Below are positions 1 to 6,634 of a DNA stretch of 11,025 nt, in pieces. Both the position numbers and the translations under genes were made by a program. Numbering within the stretch: the first letter of the stretch is position 1; every line of letters begins with the position of its first letter. Source of the DNA: Simkania negevensis (GTDB lineage Bacteria; Chlamydiota; Chlamydiia; Chlamydiales; JAFITR01); contig JAFITR010000039.1 in the NCBI GenBank assembly GCA_017116025.1, positions 1-11,025 of the forward strand, given 5' to 3'. The notes under the pieces are model-generated. The model made no database searches. It saw only the letters and a program-made list of their open reading frames with translations, and was not told the DNA's origin.

Positions 1-100
1 CATATTCATTTTTTTGTAAAACTGCCAAACTCGAGTGTTGATTCTCAACGAGCAACATCAGAAACCAAAACTACAAAACCGACAACAACGGACAGCACTT

Positions 101-155
101 CTGTTGTCCCTGCTGTCTCTGTCGTCCCTACTGTCCCTTTTTGTCCCTGTTGTCC
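101..155. repeat. Tandem array of a 9-bp unit (CTGyTGTCC)
   Basis: Six consecutive units can be read: CTGTTGTCC, CTGCTGTCT, CTGTCGTCC, CTACTGTCC, CTTTTTGTCC (one extra T) and CTGTTGTCC. A decayed continuation runs to about 165. The core TGTCC is nearly constant while the middle bases vary. Immediately to the left, 90-98 (GGACAGCAC) is an inverted copy of the unit, and 81-89 is a looser one. As a result 90-97 can pair with 102-109 across a 4-base loop (8 bp, one G-U). The array lies downstream of the stop codon of the minus-strand gene ending at 191, outside any credible reading frame. A non-coding variable-number tandem repeat is the simplest description. No function is visible. Confidence 0.85.
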
Positions 156-190
156 ACCTCTGTCTGTTCATTGGGGTCAGGCCTGAATAA

Positions 191-1318
191 TTACTGCTTT
201 AGAAGGTGGCTAACGAGGCTGCGTAAGGCAGCAGCTTCGTTTTCTAACCACTCTTTCTCTTCGCTCAGCTCATCGATTTGCTTAGCAACTTGGCAGAGAA
301 GATATGTAGTCTCCAGATCTTTCTCCCGAACCTCCGTATGTGAAACGGTTAGGGAATTTTCAGTAGAGAAGAGGCTGGCACGCGTGCTGCGCAAAAAGCT
401 TTTCTTCTCTTCGAACTGGTTTTTTAGTTGGTGATAAAGGCTAGCAGCATAGTGGTTTTTTTCTGCTCGCTCCTGCCAATACGCAATAATTTCTTGTTGA
501 ACTCTGCCCATCTCTTTCTGAGTACGCAGCTGTATATTGAAGTAAGCAATCTTTCCTACCTTATCAGCTTTGAGTTGAGAGAGGTAAGCAGAAGATGGAG
601 CAGTATGCGGCCTTGCCTCTACCTGTACAAAATCAGTAGACTCCTCTTCTTTTTTTGCCAACAGAGAAGCCAGCTCTCTGTTTTTATCTTCGAGCTCCTT
701 GATATCGTGTTCAACAGCAAACAGCTTACGTGACTTCTCCGTAACGTTATTCAACAGCTGTTCTTTTTCTTGATGGAGACGGTTTATCTCCCCTTCAGCC
801 ATAACAAGCGACTGCTCATACGATTTTGTTTTCGTTATAACGCGATCAGCATCTGTAACCATCTGCTTCAATTTAACAGAGAAATTTTCACGGTCATGGT
901 GCCACTGCAACCCTGTTGATTTCAGCTTTTCATCTAAGAACAATAAATTTTTCAACCTGCTCTCAGACTCTTTTCTCATTCGTTTCATTGAAGTGGCCAC
1001 TTCCTCAAAAGAGAGGGTCGTCACAAAGAAACTCAAAGCCATCACAATAGCCAGGCCTGCTTGCCAAAAACGGTCTTCAATCGGAATATTGTGAAAGTTT
1101 AGCGCAACAGAGAGAAAGATAAGCGTCAAGGTGATCATCAAACCTTTTTTTTGCCAAAGCAAACAAAGAGGGATACCCACCATAATGGTAAAGGGAAGGT
1201 AGAGGCCCTGCACGGAAGGCTTGAGAAAGCTAACAAATAGTCCCAAAATGATGGAGAAAGGTCCGAGGACAGCCCAGAATTGCACTCTGTTCTCTAACTT
1301 TTTTTCTAGTGTACTCAC
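191..1318 (-). CDS. Four-helix membrane protein with long C-terminal coiled coil, unknown function
   Basis: This is a 375-residue protein that I cannot name. Four hydrophobic helices fill the N-terminal quarter, at about residues 13-33, 39-54, 58-75 and 86-104, with only a short N-terminal tail before them. From about 105 the protein is highly charged and heptad-like (rich in E, K, L, Q). It is broken near 231-245 by a Pro/Ser-containing linker (ARPHTAPSS), after which a second coiled coil runs to the C-terminus. The layout suggests a membrane-anchored rod or scaffold projecting into one compartment. There is no enzyme motif and no cleavable signal peptide. The start is a GTG at 1316-1318, because an in-frame stop lies five codons upstream. 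GAGAG sits about 9 nt before the GTG as a modest Shine-Dalgarno. The C-terminal half, with its QFEEKKSFLRSTRASLFSTE stretch, recalls coiled-coil proteins of Chlamydiae, but this is memory only. Inclusion-membrane proteins also combine hydrophobic hairpins with coiled coils. Here, however, there are four helices, so the resemblance is loose. The gene is divergent from the arginine cluster and probably unrelated to it. Confidence 0.85.
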   Translation of the reverse strand: MSTLEKKLENRVQFWAVLGPFSIILGLFVSFLKPSVQGLYLPFTIMVGIPLCLLWQKKGLMITLTLIFLSVALNFHNIPIEDRFWQAGLAIVMALSFFVTTLSFEEVATSMKRMRKESESRLKNLLFLDEKLKSTGLQWHHDRENFSVKLKQMVTDADRVITKTKSYEQSLVMAEGEINRLHQEKEQLLNNVTEKSRKLFAVEHDIKELEDKNRELASLLAKKEEESTDFVQVEARPHTAPSSAYLSQLKADKVGKIAYFNIQLRTQKEMGRVQQEIIAYWQERAEKNHYAASLYHQLKNQFEEKKSFLRSTRASLFSTENSLTVSHTEVREKDLETTYLLCQVAKQIDELSEEKEWLENEAAALRSLVSHLLKQ

Positions 1319-1374
1319 AACCCAACGCTCTCAGTTCAGTAAACAGCAAGCATGGTCCATGACACAACAACCGT

Positions 1375-1404
1375 TTGCGTGTCAAGAACCTTAATGGATA
1401 TAAT
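1375..1404 (+). promoter_or_regulatory. Sigma70-type promoter for the M20 hydrolase gene
   Basis: A perfect TATAAT lies at 1399-1404. It is preceded at 18-bp spacing by TTGCGT (1375-1380), a weak -35 match. Transcription would begin near 1411, giving an untranslated leader of about 33 nt before the ATG at 1444. On the opposite strand TTGACA occupies 1385 to 1380 and could serve the divergent minus-strand gene, but at 17-bp spacing its -10 (TCATGG) is very poor. The two -35 regions would overlap in this 125-bp spacer. An 11-bp palindrome, CATGGTCCATG (1351-1361), lies between the genes and could be an operator; that part is only suggestive. Confidence 0.55.
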
Positions 1405-1443
1405 GAACGATCTGAGCATAATGAACACAAAAGGAACGAGATA

Positions 1444-2634
1444 ATGGACGAGGTTTTACATTGGATCGATGACCAACAAGAAGCGATGTTGCAAACATTG
1501 ATTGACTGGGCAGAGATCAATACTGGCTCCCATAACACCAAAGGAATCATACAATTTGGGAAACACATCTCTTCTGCTTTTGCCGAGCTCGATGCAACGA
1601 TATCCTCTATTCCCCTACCACCACACAGAAACATCAACGACCAGGGCAACGAAGAAGAGTTTGAGACAGCTCCTGCATATATTATACAAGGAGCTCAAGG
1701 GCGCAGGAAATCTCTCCTTCTCTCTGGACACCTCGATACGGTCTACCCCGAACAAAGCCTCTTCCAAAAAACAAAAAAGAAAGGTAACAACATCTTACAA
1801 GGCCCCGGTGTAGCCGACATGAAAGGGGGCCTTGTCGTCATGCTATACACTCTTAAAGCCCTCAAAATAAGTAAGATACAGGAAAGCCTATCTTGGACAG
1901 TCGTACTCAATCCCGATGAAGAGATTGGCTCACCTTCGTCGGCCTCTTTATTGGAAGAAGAGGCACGGAATCACGACATTGGCCTCGTCTTCGAGCCTAC
2001 TCTGCCTAACGGCACATTTATCTCAGAAAGAGGGGGATCGAAGAATTTTGCCATCATCGCCAAAGGGAAAAAAGCTCATGTAGGCAGAGAATTCCATTTG
2101 GGGAAGAACGCGATTACAGCATTATGCCGCGTCCTCTACGAACTCGACTGTTACCGTCAAACGCTCCCTCAAGATACCACTGTCAACATCGGCAAAGTGA
2201 TCGGAGGGGAGGCATTGAACATCGTACCAGATTTTGCACTTGCACGGTTCAACGTCCGCTACAAAGCGGACGAAATTTTACACGATCTCGAAGCGAAAGT
2301 GAGTACGATGATACGCTCCACTTCAGAAAAGACGGGAGTCAATTTCGAGTTTCACCCTCTCTCTCACCGCTCCCCTAAACCCTACGACAGTGGGACAGCG
2401 GAGATGTTTGAACACCTGCGGCGCAGTGCTAAAACATTGGAGAAGGAGATAGCAACAACTTCTAGCAACGGTGTCACCGATGGCAATGTCTTATCAGGAG
2501 CGGGGCTGTCCAACATCGATACTATGGGGGTGGTAGGTGGCAACCTCCATACTCACGACGAATATATGCTCATCAACAGCCTATCTGAAAAAACCAAGCA
2601 AGCCGTGCTCTTCCTCGAATCAATGACTACTTGA
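1444..2634 (+). CDS. M20-family metallohydrolase, candidate N2-succinylglutamate desuccinylase
   Basis: This is a 396-residue di-zinc amidohydrolase of the carboxypeptidase G2/ArgE/DapE family. Metal and catalytic residues are all visible: H96 and D98 in SGHLDTV, the bridging D125 in GVADMKGG, the general base E159 with ligand E160 in NPDEEIGS, E184 in VFEP, and H369 in GNLHTHDEY. The lid/dimerisation domain spans about 199-300 and carries its conserved His (H212, in KKAHVG). There is no signal peptide, so it should act in the cytoplasm. The ATG at 1444 was chosen because AGGA sits 8 nt before it and the promoter at 1375-1404 would lie inside a longer TTG-initiated frame starting at 1375. Carboxypeptidase G2 releases glutamate from N-acyl-glutamates, and DapE removes succinyl groups. 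The gene stands directly before an AST gene cluster that shows no AstE. I therefore infer that it hydrolyses N2-succinylglutamate to glutamate and succinate, the last AST step. The family and catalytic competence are secure. The substrate is inferred; a general peptidase or N-acyl-amino-acid hydrolase role is the alternative. Confidence 0.88.
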   Translation: MDEVLHWIDDQQEAMLQTLIDWAEINTGSHNTKGIIQFGKHISSAFAELDATISSIPLPPHRNINDQGNEEEFETAPAYIIQGAQGRRKSLLLSGHLDTVYPEQSLFQKTKKKGNNILQGPGVADMKGGLVVMLYTLKALKISKIQESLSWTVVLNPDEEIGSPSSASLLEEEARNHDIGLVFEPTLPNGTFISERGGSKNFAIIAKGKKAHVGREFHLGKNAITALCRVLYELDCYRQTLPQDTTVNIGKVIGGEALNIVPDFALARFNVRYKADEILHDLEAKVSTMIRSTSEKTGVNFEFHPLSHRSPKPYDSGTAEMFEHLRRSAKTLEKEIATTSSNGVTDGNVLSGAGLSNIDTMGVVGGNLHTHDEYMLINSLSEKTKQAVLFLESMTT

Positions 2635-2659
2635 CACTATATCCAATCGGTAGTTTATT
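2631..2659 (+). promoter_or_regulatory. Likely internal promoter before the aminotransferase gene
   Basis: A consensus TTGACA at 2631-2636 overlaps the stop codon of the hydrolase gene. At the ideal 17-bp spacing it is followed by TTTATT (2654-2659; four of six -10 bases). Transcription would begin near 2666, leaving a leader of about 32 nt that contains the strong Shine-Dalgarno of the next gene. The 63-bp spacer is the only real gap in the six-gene run, so the five downstream genes may have their own transcription start in addition to readthrough. Confidence 0.5.
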
Positions 2660-2682
2660 GTGGGCGCTATTAAAACGAGCGA

Positions 2683-2688
2683 AGGAGG
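2683..2688 (+). promoter_or_regulatory. Strong Shine-Dalgarno AGGAGG
   Basis: AGGAGG, followed by further purines (GGGAGA), lies 9 nt before the ATG at 2698. It is the only strong ribosome-binding site in the window. Because the next four genes have none, it may set the translation level for the whole AST block. Confidence 0.75.
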
Positions 2689-2697
2689 GGGAGATTA

Positions 2698-4095
2698 ATG
2701 ATGTCAAAGGAAGAGTGTTCGGTAAAAGATGGCTGTTTGGCATTTGATGCGTTGAAGGCCGATCCTAGAATCAAAGAAGCTAAACGGCTTCTGCTCGACG
2801 CAGTATCCGACCATCAAAGCAAACTCTCTCGCGTCCAATCTTCACATCCTGCCTTACAAAAACGCTACAAGCAACAGCTTGAACACTTTGGCACCCTACG
2901 GGGGCGCGACCTACTATTTCCCTATATCGGCAGCGGTTTAGGTAATGGAGCTTTAGTGGAGCTAGCTGACGGTAGCGTCAAATATGATTTCATCTGCGGC
3001 ATCGGAGTGCATTTTGGCCACAGCCATCCCCTCCTTGTTGAAGGAGCATTCGACGCCGCCCTAACCAACCTAATCATGCAAGGGAACTTACAACAAAATA
3101 ACGAAAGCCTCTACCTCATCGACCTTCTTACCAAACAAACGCACCTCGACCACTGTTTTTTAACCTCCTCAGGAGCGATGGCCTGTGAGAATGCCCTAAA
3201 GGTGCTCTTTGCCAACAAAGCTCCTGCTTCACGCATCCTCGCCTTCGACGGTTGTTTCATGGGACGCACCCTCGCCCTATCGCAAATCACAGACAAACCC
3301 GGCTATCGGAAAGGGCTGCCTCTCAATCTCGGCATCGACTATATACCATTTTTTGATTATAGAGACCCCAAAGGGAGCCGTACGAGGGCCATAGAGGCTT
3401 TAAACCAGCACATCGACCGCTACCCTGGCAAGCATGCATGTATGTGCTTTGAACTGATCCAGGGGGAATGCGGCTATTTCCCTGGTGACACCGACTTCTT
3501 CCTCTCTTTAATGGAGATTTTAAAAGAGAAGGGCATTGCTGTTTTCGTCGATGAGATACAAACATTTGGCCGAACGACAGAGCTTTTCGCCTACCAGCAT
3601 TTTGGTTTAGAGAGCTACATCGACGTCGTCACTGTAGGCAAGCTGCTTCAAACCTGTGCGACTCTATACAGAAAAGAATTCAACCCGCCAGCAGGCCTGC
3701 TGAGTCAAACATTTACAGCAAGTACTGCAGCAATCCACGCTTCAATTGCAATCATCAAGGAACTCACTTCTGGAAAGTACCTTGGAGAAGACGGGATAAT
3801 CAACACGCTAGGAAAACATTTTATTTCAAACATAAAGAAGCTACAAAAAAAACATCCGACGAAGATATCAGGACCTTTTGGCCTTGGAACGATGATCGCC
3901 TTTACACCTTTTAACGGAAGCCCAGAAAAAACGATGCAGCTCGCCCACGCCCTATTCAATAACGGCGTCATTACCCTGCCAGCAGGGCAGAGTCCGGCGA
4001 GGATGCGTTTTCACCTCCCCATAGGGTCCGTATCGGAAAAAGAGATCGACGAAGTATCTACCATCATCGACAAAACACTACAAGCAATGGAATGA
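2698..4095 (+). CDS. Class III PLP aminotransferase in the AstC position (probable succinylornithine aminotransferase)
   Basis: This is a 465-residue fold-type I, class III aminotransferase. Visible landmarks are the phosphate-binding SSGAMACENALK (157-168), the acidic ELIQGECG region (252-259), D285 in VFVDEIQTFGRT (the Asp that contacts the pyridine nitrogen), the Schiff-base lysine K315 in TVGKL, the TFT turn (338-340), and the C-terminal MRFHLPIG region (436-443). It is longer than AstC/ArgD (about 400 residues), with some 65-70 extra N-terminal residues of charged helix before the small domain. The cofactor-stacking motif, usually FHGRT, reads FMGRT here (187-191), and SGAEANE reads SGAMACE. 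It is therefore a divergent subgroup rather than orthodox AstC. Lysine 6-aminotransferase-like or GABA-aminotransferase-like relatives are possible. By position, just before astA-astD-astB as in E. coli astCADBE, it should convert N2-succinylornithine and 2-oxoglutarate to succinylglutamate semialdehyde and glutamate. The gene begins with two ATG codons (2698 and 2701); either could be used. Its stop overlaps the astA start. Family certain; substrate inferred from context. Confidence 0.85.
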   Translation: MMSKEECSVKDGCLAFDALKADPRIKEAKRLLLDAVSDHQSKLSRVQSSHPALQKRYKQQLEHFGTLRGRDLLFPYIGSGLGNGALVELADGSVKYDFICGIGVHFGHSHPLLVEGAFDAALTNLIMQGNLQQNNESLYLIDLLTKQTHLDHCFLTSSGAMACENALKVLFANKAPASRILAFDGCFMGRTLALSQITDKPGYRKGLPLNLGIDYIPFFDYRDPKGSRTRAIEALNQHIDRYPGKHACMCFELIQGECGYFPGDTDFFLSLMEILKEKGIAVFVDEIQTFGRTTELFAYQHFGLESYIDVVTVGKLLQTCATLYRKEFNPPAGLLSQTFTASTAAIHASIAIIKELTSGKYLGEDGIINTLGKHFISNIKKLQKKHPTKISGPFGLGTMIAFTPFNGSPEKTMQLAHALFNNGVITLPAGQSPARMRFHLPIGSVSEKEIDEVSTIIDKTLQAME

Positions 4096-5144
4096 TGACA
4101 AAAGAGTGGCAAGAAGCAACGGCTGTGATACGCCCCATCTGTAACGACGACCTCGATGCCCTAATCGACATCGTGTCAGAAATCAGTGCAGGCGTAACCT
4201 CTCTGCCTAAAGACAAGGATTTGCTAAAGAAAAAGATATATGATTCCTCTAAAGCCTTTGCAGAAGAGGTCGCAACACCTGCTAATGAGTCCTACCTCTT
4301 CGTTCTCCAACACAGTGACACACCCTCCGTCATAGGGGTATCAGGACTCCTAGCGACGGTAGGAACAGCTGGCTGCTACCAGATTGATACGATAGAGAAG
4401 TCGTCAAAGGCGATAGGGATTCATATGAAGATCAAGGTCCTCTATTTGACAATGGTACGCGGTGGCCCTAGCGAAGTATGCTCTCTCTGCCTAGCAAAAC
4501 AATGGAGGGAAAAGAAGATGGGGCTCCTCTTATCGCTCAGCCGTTTCCTCTTCATACGTGCTTTTCCAGAACGCTTCGGCGACAAAGTCATTGGACGCAT
4601 GCGCGGCGTTATTGACAAACAGCTTCGTTCACCTTTTTGGGATGTGATAGGAAAGAATTTCTTCGACATCGATTTTTCCGAAGCAGACTACATCGCCTAT
4701 ACTCACAAAGATGCCATTATTGATTTAATCCCCGCACATCCCATCTACGTTTCTCTTCTCCCTCCTTCTGTTCAAGAAGTGATCGGGAAATCACACGCGA
4801 ATACTATACCGGCGCAGAAGCTGTTGGAAAAAGAGCACTTCACCTGCAGCGACTATGTAGACCTCTTTGATGGAGGCCCTATTTTCGAGGCTTCTACAAA
4901 GACAATACGCACGATTAGCCAGGCAAAAACAGGCCGTATACAAGAAATTTGTGACGATTCTTCTGCTGGAGAATGGTATCTTGCAAGCAATTTACGATTG
5001 GACTTTCGCTGTACTGTTACTCAAGTATTAGAGAAAGAAGAGGGTCTAGCGATCTCATTAAAAACAGCAAACGTGTTACAAATAAAAAAGGGGGAAGAGA
5101 TTCAATATGTTCCCCTGCCAACAAAGTCAAGCATATGGAAGTAG
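4092..5144 (+). CDS. astA: Arginine N-succinyltransferase
   Basis: This 350-residue enzyme transfers succinyl from succinyl-CoA to the alpha-amino group of arginine, the first AST step, in the cytoplasm. Family signatures run the full length: AGVTSLP (33-39), GGPSEVCSLCL (124-134, the acyl-CoA-binding part of the GNAT-like fold), RGVIDKQLRSPFW followed by FFDIDFSEAD (171-199), HPIYVSLLP (216-224) and YVDLFDGGP (255-263). Length agrees with single-chain AstA (about 340-350), and only one copy is present, unlike the paired AruF/AruG subunits of Pseudomonas. The C-terminal 90 residues are less recognisable. The start ATG (4092) overlaps the aminotransferase stop in an ATGA junction, and a second ATG at 4095 would give a TGATG junction. 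No Shine-Dalgarno is visible, so translation is probably coupled to the upstream gene. Its 3' end overlaps astD by 10 nt. Identification is strong. Confidence 0.95.
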   Translation: MMTKEWQEATAVIRPICNDDLDALIDIVSEISAGVTSLPKDKDLLKKKIYDSSKAFAEEVATPANESYLFVLQHSDTPSVIGVSGLLATVGTAGCYQIDTIEKSSKAIGIHMKIKVLYLTMVRGGPSEVCSLCLAKQWREKKMGLLLSLSRFLFIRAFPERFGDKVIGRMRGVIDKQLRSPFWDVIGKNFFDIDFSEADYIAYTHKDAIIDLIPAHPIYVSLLPPSVQEVIGKSHANTIPAQKLLEKEHFTCSDYVDLFDGGPIFEASTKTIRTISQAKTGRIQEICDDSSAGEWYLASNLRLDFRCTVTQVLEKEEGLAISLKTANVLQIKKGEEIQYVPLPTKSSIWK

Positions 5145-6634
5145 ATCATTACATCAATGGAGAGTGGATAGAAGGGCAGGGCAATCCTTTTGCATCAAAC
5201 AATCCTGCTACGGGAGATATTGTATGGGAAGGGCATGAAGCGACGGAAAAAGAGGTCAAAAGCAGCGTCATCGCTGCGCGCAAGGCCTTTATCTCTTGGA
5301 GCTCCTCCCCTCTAGCACATCGCCTCTCTTTTTTAGAGAAGTTCATCAACGAGGTAGAAAAAAACAAGCAGAGGCTTGCCGAAGCCGTCTCTATGGAGAT
5401 AGGCAAACCGTTATGGGAATCCACGGCAGAAGTAAATTTGGTTGGCAACAAGTACAAGCTCTCTCTAGAAGCCTTCAGCGAGCGCTGTGGAGAACAGCTC
5501 ATTGAAGAGAAACCGCGTAAATTAACAACACGTTTTAAACCTCTCGGTGTTCTTGCCATCTTCGCCCCCTTCAACTTCCCTGTCCACCTCCCCTGCGCCC
5601 ATATCATCCCTGCCCTCATCGCCGGCAACACTGTCGTCCTAAAACCTAGTGTCGCTGCTGCCTACACTACCCACATCCTCATGGAGTGTTTTGAACACGC
5701 AGGTTTCCCTGCAGGTGTCGTAAATATGATCCAAGGGGACAAAGACACCGGCCATTTCCTCTCTCTACACCCCCAAGTCGATGGTCTCCTCTTCACAGGG
5801 AGCTATGAAACAGGCCGTATGCTCGCAGAAACATACTGCCACCACCCCGAAAAGATTCTTGCTCTGGAGATGGGAGGGAACAACCCCCTCATCGTCCACC
5901 TCGCTTCTGATCCAGAAGCCGCCGCGTACCACACCATCCTCTCCTCCTACATAACTGCAGGACAGCGGTGCACATGCGCCCGACGTCTCATCGTGCCCGA
6001 GGGCCAAGAGAATGACGACTTCCTCCATGCTTTGCTCGATATGCTCTCTGCTATCCAAGTGGGAGCCTACACCAGCTCTCCAGAACCGTTTATGGGTCCT
6101 GTCGTCAATGCAAAATCGGCAACAAAATGCATAGAAATGCAACAAACTCTTCTAGATATTGGGGGCAAGCCGATCAAACCCATGGAACACTTGCAAACAA
6201 CAACGGGCTTCTTATCTCCAGGGATCATCGACATGACAGAAGCTACTTCTCCTCCGGATAGAGAGATCTTTGGCCCTCTGATACAGCTATACAGAGTCAA
6301 AGACTTCGATGCCGCTATCCAAGAAGCGAACAACACATCCTACGGCCTCAGTGCAGCACTCTTCTCTCGCCATAAAAAACTCTTCGAACGTTTTTTTCAC
6401 GAAGTGCGCGCTGGTATCATCAACTGGAATTCGCAGACAACAGGCGCCAGCGGCAAAACCCCTTTCGGCGGCATAGGGTACAGCGGAAACCACCGCCCTG
6501 CCGGATACCACGCATGCGACTGCTGTTCCTACCCCATTGCATCGATAGAAGCGGAAGAGCTCGCCACCCCCACTACGACCATGCCAGGCATCAACCTTAA
6601 ACAACATGATGAGCAGTATAGAAGCAAACTTTGA
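5135..6634 (+). CDS. astD: N-succinylglutamate 5-semialdehyde dehydrogenase
   Basis: This 499-residue NAD(P)-dependent aldehyde dehydrogenase oxidises N2-succinylglutamate semialdehyde to N2-succinylglutamate, the fourth AST step. Aldehyde dehydrogenase landmarks are N147 in the FNFP motif, K170 in VVLKPS (cofactor ribose), FTGS (220-223), the general base E245 in LEMGGNNP, and the catalytic C279 in AGQRCTCARR. These are followed by EIFGP (377-381) and PFGGIGYSGNHRP (443-455). GQRCTCARR and SGNHRP are hallmarks of AstD as opposed to general aldehyde dehydrogenases. The start ATG at 5135 gives MEVDHYINGEW, which matches the usual AstD N-terminus. An in-frame ATG upstream, inside astA, would add 54 residues with no homology. 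The gene overlaps astA by 10 nt and has no clear Shine-Dalgarno, so coupling is likely. Length is slightly above the usual 485-492 because of a longer C-terminal tail. Confidence 0.95.
   Translation: MEVDHYINGEWIEGQGNPFASNNPATGDIVWEGHEATEKEVKSSVIAARKAFISWSSSPLAHRLSFLEKFINEVEKNKQRLAEAVSMEIGKPLWESTAEVNLVGNKYKLSLEAFSERCGEQLIEEKPRKLTTRFKPLGVLAIFAPFNFPVHLPCAHIIPALIAGNTVVLKPSVAAAYTTHILMECFEHAGFPAGVVNMIQGDKDTGHFLSLHPQVDGLLFTGSYETGRMLAETYCHHPEKILALEMGGNNPLIVHLASDPEAAAYHTILSSYITAGQRCTCARRLIVPEGQENDDFLHALLDMLSAIQVGAYTSSPEPFMGPVVNAKSATKCIEMQQTLLDIGGKPIKPMEHLQTTTGFLSPGIIDMTEATSPPDREIFGPLIQLYRVKDFDAAIQEANNTSYGLSAALFSRHKKLFERFFHEVRAGIINWNSQTTGASGKTPFGGIGYSGNHRPAGYHACDCCSYPIASIEAEELATPTTTMPGINLKQHDEQYRSKL

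Noticed and set aside
90..109. Hairpin GGACAGCA/TGTTGTCC as an intrinsic terminator of the minus-strand gene
   Set aside because: The stem is explained by the inverted copy of the 9-bp repeat, and no continuous T-run follows it on the minus strand.
81..165. CRISPR array
   Set aside because: Units are 9 bp and contiguous with no spacers, so this is a simple tandem repeat. The same applies to 10869-10904.
177..186. Perfect palindrome TCAGGCCTGA just after the minus-strand stop codon
   Set aside because: A 10-bp palindrome without loop or T-run is too short to call a terminator or operator, and chance occurrence is plausible.
1375..1443. TTG-initiated 23-residue N-terminal extension of the M20 hydrolase
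   Set aside because: It would begin upstream of the TATAAT promoter and lacks a Shine-Dalgarno. The ATG at 1444 has AGGA at good spacing and gives a normal M20 N-terminus.
1319..1443. NtrC/sigma54 promoter as in E. coli astCADBE
   Set aside because: No TGGCAC-N5-TTGCA-like element with the required GG/GC spacing could be found in the spacer.
1230..1649. 139-codon minus-strand open frame between and across the first two genes
   Set aside because: It overlaps two well-supported genes and the promoter region, has no recognisable domain, and its composition is that of antisense reading.
4973..5134. Upstream in-frame start for astD inside astA
   Set aside because: The extra 54 residues are an out-of-frame reading of astA codons and bear no likeness to aldehyde dehydrogenases. 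The ATG at 5135 matches the usual AstD N-terminus.
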